This document shows, one piece after another, positions 57,067-64,000 of a DNA stretch of 64,000 bases. The stretch's first letter is position 1. The number at the start of each line of letters is the position of its first letter. Source of the stretch: Cricetomys ansorgei (taxonomy: Eukaryota; Chordata; Mammalia; Rodentia; Nesomyidae); assembly GCA_026225945.1 (NCBI GenBank), contig JAMJFZ010000711.1:62001-126000 (forward strand), read 5' to 3'. The notes beneath the pieces were generated by a model. The model did not search any database, had not been told where the DNA came from, and saw only the letters and a list, made by a program, of their open reading frames with translations. The translations under genes were made by a program, and so were the position numbers.

Positions 57067-57185
57067 GGTGTGGGCCTGTATGCTTTGTTCAGTAATTGTG
57101 GAGAGCACAATGATCTTATGTTGTTTGCAGTGTGTAAATTCCATATATTTACCTGAGTTTCTCAAGTAATTTGCATATTCATAAG
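57067..57185 (-). promoter_or_regulatory. V9 promoter
   Basis: Consensus octamer ATGCAAAT at 57169-57176 (minus strand); heptamer position CTTATGA as in V3. Confidence 0.85.
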
Positions 57186-58409
57186 CAGGGTACATCTTAG
57201 ATAAGATCTAGTGCAGCTGGAGAAGGCAGTGCAGGACCCTGGGTGAAGAAGCAGGATACTGAGGTTCAAGTCCTAATCCTGTTTGAGGATATGCACCCCA
57301 TACCCCTTTCTAGGAGCCATGTGCATATTCTGTATGTGAAACACCAAGGCATAAGCTCTCAACAGATTTCCAGCCTGAGATAGTCCTGTGTTTGTGACTA
57401 ATTTCATCAGATTGATATACATAGTGGTAGTGATGATTATGATCACTTGAAATTTCAAAAACAGTTATACTATGAGAATTTCCCTGGGTGAAAGCTTTCT
57501 TATGGAACAGGCCTCAAATACAAGTAGAAAGCAGTTGGTTACTAGTCAGGCACTAGTGGGAACATCTTACATGAAGACTGATAATATAGACTGCAAGGTC
57601 TGTTACCACTTAAGATCACTGTTGTCGTTGCTCTTCCTGCAGGACACATAGCCCCTTCTCGCACCGAGAAATCTAGAGAGCAGGGAGAATGTTCTGGTTC
57701 ATTTGAAGTTGGTTTCTCTATGTCATGCAAGCTTGGTACTTAGCGAACCATAGAAATGCAGATGTGAAAACTTTAATGTTAACTGCAGTTGACCTTGATG
57801 TGAAAAGGAAAAATTGTTTTCTCTTGTGGATTCTCACTGGGTAGATTAGTTACACTTAAGAATGAACTTAAGCCCAGCATTAGATCGACAGCCCAAAATG
57901 AACTCAACGGCATTTTCGAAGACATTTTGTCTCATGTCATTTTGCTTGTGCATTTCCTTATGTCTCATTTGTCATTGCATAGATGGGTACAGAGTTTTGT
58001 GTTTATGGTGTCTCTGTGTGTGTGCGTGTCTTTTGCTTTTATTTTTTGTTTGCTGTTAATATTTCTTAATTTTTTTTCAGAAAAAAGAAATGATCAGCGC
58101 TGTGAGAGTGGGGAGGAAGGAAGAAGCTTGGAGAAGTTTGGCGAGGGGTATCAATGACCAGAATACACTGTATGAGTGTAGGTTCAATTATGGTATAAAA
58201 AGTAAATAAAACCTGAATAAAATAAGCAAGAAATTATAAATCTGAAATGTTTAACAAAGAATATTTATTGGTTTTGAGCATGGAGACTTTACATGTCAAT
58301 AAAACAGGTACGGTTCAGCTAATATGACTTTAAGTAAGGAAACCACAGAGGATACAGAGTCCCCTCCACACCACACTTCATCCATCTTTTGGGGATTATT
58401 GGTTCCATT

Positions 58410-58423
58410 GTGCCCCCTGCTGG
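58410..58423 (-). promoter_or_regulatory. CTCF-core-like site (V9 unit)
   Basis: The minus strand reads CCAGCAGGGGGCAC, 1.34 kb upstream of the V9 ATG. Confidence 0.6.
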
Positions 58424-58569
58424 TTCTCAGCTCCCCTGCAGGTAGGTTACTCCTGGCTTAAGCTAAAGTTGAACTGTCTGTCTTGAGCAGTAACATATCA
58501 ATGCATCATCAGTGATCACAGAGCTCACTTGCAGGGAGAAATGCTCTGGTTTACCTTGAAATGCTTATT

Positions 58570-60050
58570 GAATGTTTCACACACCCCTGAAGTTAGAAGA
58601 TCTGCTGGAAGACACAGGGGTCCTCAGCGAGGGCTTCACACAGCAGCGAACTACACCTTGGCACCAGGGCCCTACACTTGCCAAGAGGCGCTTAATGGCC
58701 TCAACACTGTGGATAAAATAGAAAGGAATGAGCACCCATTTCACAACCACATACTCCAGTGGGAAAAAAAAACCACCTACCATTGGAAAAGCGTTAGCAC
58801 ATAGATTTACAGACACCAATGATGGTGGTGGTGATGATTTTATAAACATTTTATGAAAAGTTGAGGTTTCTTTTATATGTATAGGCAATTGATTTTTGTC
58901 CTGATGGCTGCCTGTCATAAAATAAGGGCTATTAAGGATTAAAAACAGTTAACCTGGTCTCGAATCCCCAGGAAGGCAGGCATCTTATTACATGTTTTGA
59001 TATTAGGCCTAGCTGTGAAGCTCAAGTTCTGGAATGAATGATACAAACCTCATGAACAACTAAAGATTATGCAGATATACTTTCTGCTGTAACAATGTTC
59101 ACATAAGTTCTCAAAAATGTGATGAAAATTTTAAAGTCCACAAGTAAAACCCAGCTCAGTCCCATCTCCATGGTGTATGTTCTGAGTTCAGTGCTGATCA
59201 CTGAATGGGAGGACCTGGGAATCCAAGGCTGGGATCCTCTGCCAGAGCTGCCTGGTCAGGGCTGTGCTGATTTTCTTGAGCACAAGGAGGCCCTCTTTGC
59301 ATGTCGTTCTCCTGTGTTATGAGCTCTGTCGAGGAAGCCTGATGGCTAGAGAAGATAGAAAGACAAAACTGAAGAAATGGGACAGAATTACAGTACTGCC
59401 TATTCTAATTACAATGTCCTCTCCTTCTAAATCTCCTTGTTTCTCACCACCTCTGCTCTTATCTGGATCCACTCCCTTTTGTCTCTAATTAGAAAAGATC
59501 AGGCATCTAAGAGGTAACAACAAAACATAATAAAATGCAATAAAATAAGCTAAAACAAGACACATCACATTGAAGTTGGACAAGGCAAATTAACAAAAGG
59601 AAAAGAGCCCCAAGAGAAGACACCAGAATCAGAAAGCCACTTGTTCACACACTGAGGAATTCCATATAAAGAATAACCTGAAAACTATAACATATATGCA
59701 AAAAACCTTATACAGAGCCACATTGGCCCTGTACTTGTTGCTTCAATCTCTCTGAGTTCATATGACCTTTGTTCAATTGATTTAGAGGACCGTGTTCTCC
59801 TTGTGCCCTCCATCCTCTCTGGCTCTACATTCCTTTGCCACCTCTTCCTTGGTGTTCCCTGAGCACTGAGGGGCAGAATTTATTAGAGACATTCCATATA
59901 GAGCTGTGTGATCTAAGGACTCTCTGTGTAATGTCTGACTGAGGGTCTCTGTATTTGTTCCCTTCTGCTGCAGGAGAAAGTTTCTCTGCTGATGGCTGAA
60001 TAAGACACTGATCTATGATTGTAGCAGACTAAGAGCTAATTTATAGTTAC
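58570..60050. repeat. Duplicate of unassigned segment and L1 3'UTR
   Basis: Copy of 19.8-21.29 kb. The part from about 59.51 kb is minus-strand L1 3'UTR text. No gene recognised. Confidence 0.5.
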
Positions 60051-60051
60051 T

Positions 60052-60117
60052 CTATTTTTTGTTTTTTTAGTTTTTAAGACAGGGTTTCTCTGTTAAACTC
60101 TGGTTGTCTTGGAACTT
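60052..60117 (-). mobile_element. B1 SINE 3' fragment abutting V10
   Basis: Same junction as at V4; the poly(T) run has one G interruption here. Confidence 0.72.
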
Positions 60118-60121
60118 GCAA

Positions 60122-60384
60122 CATTGTGTCTTACAAAGCAATAGACTGCAGAGTCCTCAGAGGTCAGGCTGTTGAACTCCATGTAGGCTGTGCTAGAGGA
60201 CTTGCCTGTAGTCAGTGTGGTCTTGCCCTTGAACTTCTGGGCATAGTTAGTACTACCATGAGAAGGATAAATAATTCCAATCCACTCCAGTCCCTGTCCA
60301 GGCCTCTGTTTCACCCAGTGCATATAGTAGTCAGTGAAGGCGTAGCAAGAAGCTTTGCAGGATAGCTTCACTGAGGCCCCTGGT
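60122..60384 (-). pseudogene. IGHV1: IGHV fragment V10, truncated at both ends
   Basis: Duplicate of V4. The open stretch covers late FR1 (GASVKLSC) to the exon end at 60129: [44 protein letters not shown]3 to AVYCFVR. The terminal Tyr-Cys-Ala is replaced by Cys-Phe-Val, removing the FR3 disulphide Cys in its place. No leader, no first part of FR1, heptamer CACAATG (60122-60128), and no spacer or nonamer. The lack of stops is notable for a decapitated copy, but the fragment is non-functional as a V gene. Confidence 0.88.
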
Positions 60385-60394
60385 CTTGGGACCT

Positions 60395-60620
60395 AAAGAT
60401 AATGGAATATTACTCAGTGGTAAAAACAAGAATTATGAAATCTGTAGGTAAGTGGTTAGAACTGGAAAAATATGCTGAATGAGTTCACCCAGGTCCATAA
60501 GGATAAATGTTTCATGTTCTCACTCATACATGTTTTCCAGATGTGAATATTTTTGTGTGCTTAATCAGAAATCAGATTTCACTGTGTGCATTTATTTTTC
60601 AATGAATATATAATGTAAAT
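60395..60620 (+). mobile_element. L1 3'-end fragment
   Basis: Duplicate of 21635-21860, joined to the truncated V10. Confidence 0.7.
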
Positions 60621-60825
60621 AAAATATGAATAAAATAAACAAGATAATGCAAATCTCTGAAGAGATTAGCTAAGAATCTTTACTGTGTTTGAGCTTGGAA
60701 ATATCACATGTCATCCACAGCAGGTGCAGTTCAGTTAATATGACTCTCAGAGAGGAAACCACAGAGGATACAGAGTTTCCTCCACACCTCACCTCATCTC
60801 TCTACTGGAGATAATTGGCTCCATG

Positions 60826-60839
60826 GTGCCCCCTGCTGG
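60826..60839 (-). promoter_or_regulatory. CTCF-core-like site (V10 unit)
   Basis: The minus strand reads CCAGCAGGGGGCAC; duplicate of 22066-22079. Confidence 0.6.
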
Positions 60840-63800
60840 CCCTGTGCTCTCCTTCAGGTAGGTTTCTCATGGCTTACACTGAAGTTCCACTGTCTGGCCT
60901 GAACACTAACATTTGACTGCAACTTCAGTGCTTATAGAGCTCAGATGCAGGAATGAAAATGCCTCTTGCTGATTAACCTGGAGATGCTGACCGTATTTTT
61001 CAGAGATTGTTTTTAACTTGTGCCTGTATTATTACCAATATCCCTCTTAACTCTAAGCTCTTGGCTGGTGACAGTGGGATGCAGATCTAGCAGTACCCAT
61101 TAGGAATAAGGTAATAACAGGAGAGACCAGGGTCTTTGCTGCCTTCATCAGGCTATACCTGGGGAAGAGCATCTGATGTCAGAAGGACCACAGTGAGCCT
61201 TGAGCTCAGATGCAATCCCCCAAGTAGCCACATATAAATTCCTGAGACATTCAGCTATTGGAGCCTACACAAAGAGGACAGATCACTGTGGAACTCACAG
61301 ACCATTTAACAATCCCAGAAAAATATATCCACATTGAGAAGAAATTAAAAATCAAGTACTCCATGTACTTGAATGTACTCCATGGCTCAGTCTGTTTCCC
61401 ATTCTGCATTTGCAAGCATTTAAAGGAATGAGGGAAGGGATGAAATCTCTTTGTCAAAGATCCTCATGGGTTAAGGATATGTGTCCTTAGCTTTACATAT
61501 ACCTGTCTACCTTTCCAAGTCCCTGGATCCTCTTGTTTTTGGACAGGTCATGTGCTAGTAAAACTTGTCAGAAGCTGAACTTTTTCGCTGATGAAATATA
61601 GATTTTGAATGTGTTGCTAGGAGGGAGCAAAGCCAATAGCACTAGATTTTGTGTGCATGAGTGTTTAAATTCTGAAGTGTAGCTATATATATTACAACAT
61701 TGCTACATGCAACAGATGTGAAATTCATGGATATGTTGATAACTTCAAGATTACTAAGTATATTTGCCTACCATTACAAGAGAGAAGCAGCTGGGACCAT
61801 TTATATCATGCATGACTTCTTTTCTATCACTGATCAGAATTGGTATGATGCCCTGGAAACCGTCAGTATAAGGAGAAATATCCCGAGGGCATTAACGTCT
61901 TCTAATTATAAATGAACATTTGTTCCTTCAGTTAGGGTGTTGAATGGGGTTTTCATGCCATAGCAACATCTCTGTTGTGCTGGGTTAAGTTTATAATTAT
62001 GCACTTCAGACTCCAGTATGGTAGAATACCTATGGCTTTCATGGGTGGCAATATGCAGGAGTGCTTGCCTGGTTAAGCAATATAATTTGCATAGACATCA
62101 TCCTCACACTGCAGACTATATTCACAAATCCTGGGCTCTATGAGATTATAAATAGAAGATATGAGCTTATTTCCAAAGTTAAACTAATATGCGGATGAAA
62201 ATAGATGCAGATCTGGTGCAGTGTCTGTGGTAATGTCCAGGAGTTTTCCTTGAGGACAGCACATGTTGGTTTCTCACATTCTCCCTTTCACACTTTACAC
62301 TTTGCAGATTGTTTTGCCCATGTCCTCTGGCTGTGCCTGGTTTTCAATGATCATAAACACAGAGAGCAGTTTCATCTGTAATGAGCTATATTTGATGCTT
62401 CTGATCATCACTTAAGGGCCTGAGTATCATTTGAACTATTCCTGAGCCTTTTCTGCTGGGAGGATTGTGTCTGGATCCTGGCTCATATGTCCTCACTCTG
62501 ATGTGCTCACAGATGGTTATACCATGGTTTTCTCAGTGGTCAGATATCTCTGCTGAATGAAGAACTAGTATGGATATGTTTTAGAGCTCCTTTTAGTGTT
62601 CACTGTGTAAGTTACCTCAGACGTAATTCAGAGACAACTTCTGTAGCCCCTTATTTTGTGCCAATGTTGTAGACCAGCAGTTGGAATTACTAGTGATGGA
62701 ACAGTCAGACTGGACAAGTTATGGAGAGTGTGGGTGGCAGTTTACTAGACATAGATACATACAAAATGTGACAAAATTATATCACTGACAAGCATGAGAA
62801 AAATTGTAAGTCTCCAATGTGTAATTATATGAGGCAACTCATGAGAAAGACCTTCCACAAAGATCAATATCCAAAAACATTGAAAAGATTTCCCATGAAG
62901 GTTTGTGGTTCCAGGAAAACACAGAGTAGATCGTATTGGCACTATCCATTGTAGAAAGACTTAATTCAAAGAAGATATGCTTTTCCTAGGCATAATAGTT
63001 GCAAAATACTTGTTCTAATGCTAAGATTCAGCAACTTAAGTGTTAAATGCACATTTATCCCGTAAACTTGAACTGCTTCCTGAAATCACTAAGAGATTAA
63101 ATTTTCTTGCAAAGACCAGTGTTGTCACAGAGGGAAGACATTAGTAGAGTAGATATGAGCTCTGGCATCATGAGAAGTCCCCATTCATAATGATATGTCA
63201 TTTATTACTCATGACTTTCTTCATATACACTCTACTATCACCATTAGCTCAGAAGCCTGAGGTCTCTTGCATACAGTCCAAGACGTTGGGGATCTTCTTG
63301 GAGAATTCTCCAGCATCTATCTGAATGGTCTTGAGTTACAGTCTTGCAGCCATATTCAGAGCTGTCTTCACTGTTTTTGCAGATCTGATACAGTTCCAAT
63401 GTAAGAAGGTCAAAATTCTTCTACATGGTGACTGATCCCCATTTTGAAGTTGGAGGAAGAAAGGAGTGTGCTGTGGTATTTGATGAACTATTTTTAATTT
63501 ATCATATATTTGCATAGGTTCAAAGCTAAAATTGTAAAAAAAGAATTCACAGTTGTCAAAAAGTATTCCTAAGAAGATATGATCCAGTCAGTGTTCAAAG
63601 CTTTATTTTTCAATGAGAAAATCCTTGGAAAATGCAAGTCCATTATCTGTGCCCTTTAGGATTTTACTCAAACTAAACAGTTTTCAACAAAGCAATGAAG
63701 ATGCACCGTGACATGAATGTATCCCAAATACTGGAGGAGATGGACTTGTGTCACTGTAGGTCAGCCTTCTGTAATAATAATCTTGTGATTATAGGGCAGC

Positions 63801-64000
63801 TTATTGGGACTAGGGAAGACTATGAATAGGAATCAGTGGTTATTGGTTAATCTATGACCATACCCCTCAAATCTCATGAATATGACATGGATTGATGAAT
63901 CAGTTTTAATAGTAATTCCCCAGAAATTTTGGTCATCTTCTAATAATTAGATTGATTTAACATGTAATCATGGATTTATACACATTTGCTCAAAGATAGT
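60840..64000 (-). repeat. V10-unit 5' flank
   Basis: Non-coding; partner of 22.08-25.23 kb. No V exon before the window ends. Confidence 0.55.

Larger units (their letters stand above)
54940..64000. repeat. Segmental duplication C, copy 2 (V9+V10)
   Basis: Partner of 16180-25230 and extends to the end of the window. Gene order, repeats and CTCF-like sites are the same; scattered substitutions and small indels. Confidence 0.9.

Noticed and set aside
1..64000. CRISPR arrays, operons, riboswitches or rRNA/tRNA genes
   Set aside because: None seen; the window is mammalian immunoglobulin germline DNA.

Overview
This window is germline vertebrate DNA: part of an immunoglobulin heavy-chain variable (IGHV) array from a muroid rodent. 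The rodent assignment rests on B1 SINE copies, rodent-type L1 3' ends and a class II (ERVK-like) endogenous retrovirus. All V segments belong to one clan I family resembling mouse IGHV1/J558. I do not think it is house mouse: framework 3 carries YAQKF rather than the usual mouse J558 YNEKF, and the RSS spacer differs from the mouse version I know. The species is left open.

Every V segment lies on the minus strand, so transcription and the path toward D-J-C run toward lower coordinates. I find eight segments with leader, intron, V exon and 23-RSS: V1 1839-2269, V2 13537-13963, V3 17875-18309, V5 29508-29940, V6 32520-32952, V7 40170-40602, V8 52191-52627 and V9 56631-57066. There are two truncated fragments (V4 about 21362-21624, V10 about 60122-60384) and one promoter/leader relic without a V exon (about 4190-4470). 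V3, V5, V6 and V7 have open frames with the conserved Cys-Trp-Cys framework. V1 is open but unusual. V2, V8 and V9 are pseudogenes with identifiable lesions.

The array grew by unequal exchange of roughly 3.7-9 kb units. (a) 27.6-31.26 kb and 31.26-34.3 kb are a tandem pair carrying V5 and V6. (b) The unit from V6 to V7 repeats from V7 to V8, with breakpoints inside V exons, so V7 looks like a V6/V8 chimera. (c) About 16.2-25.2 kb (V3+V4) recurs at about 54.9 kb to the window end (V9+V10). A 4.34-kb non-autonomous ERVK-like element (44365-48704, minus strand) sits in one copy of block (b) with a perfect 6-bp target duplication; the paralogous site near 36.68 kb lacks it.

Between genes lie L1 fragments (a tail-to-tail pair at 6.7-10.9 kb), B1 fragments, two related LTR-like repeats, (TG)n tracts, and a diverged GC-richer repeat block (37.15-38.7 and 49.1-50.7 kb). 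Nine CTCF-core-like sites, all in the same orientation as the V genes, lie mostly 1.3-1.6 kb upstream of a leader. In this tissue-specific system the octamer promoters drive germline V transcription, the 23-RSSs direct RAG joining to D, and the CTCF-like sites could support loop extrusion. That last role is inference.
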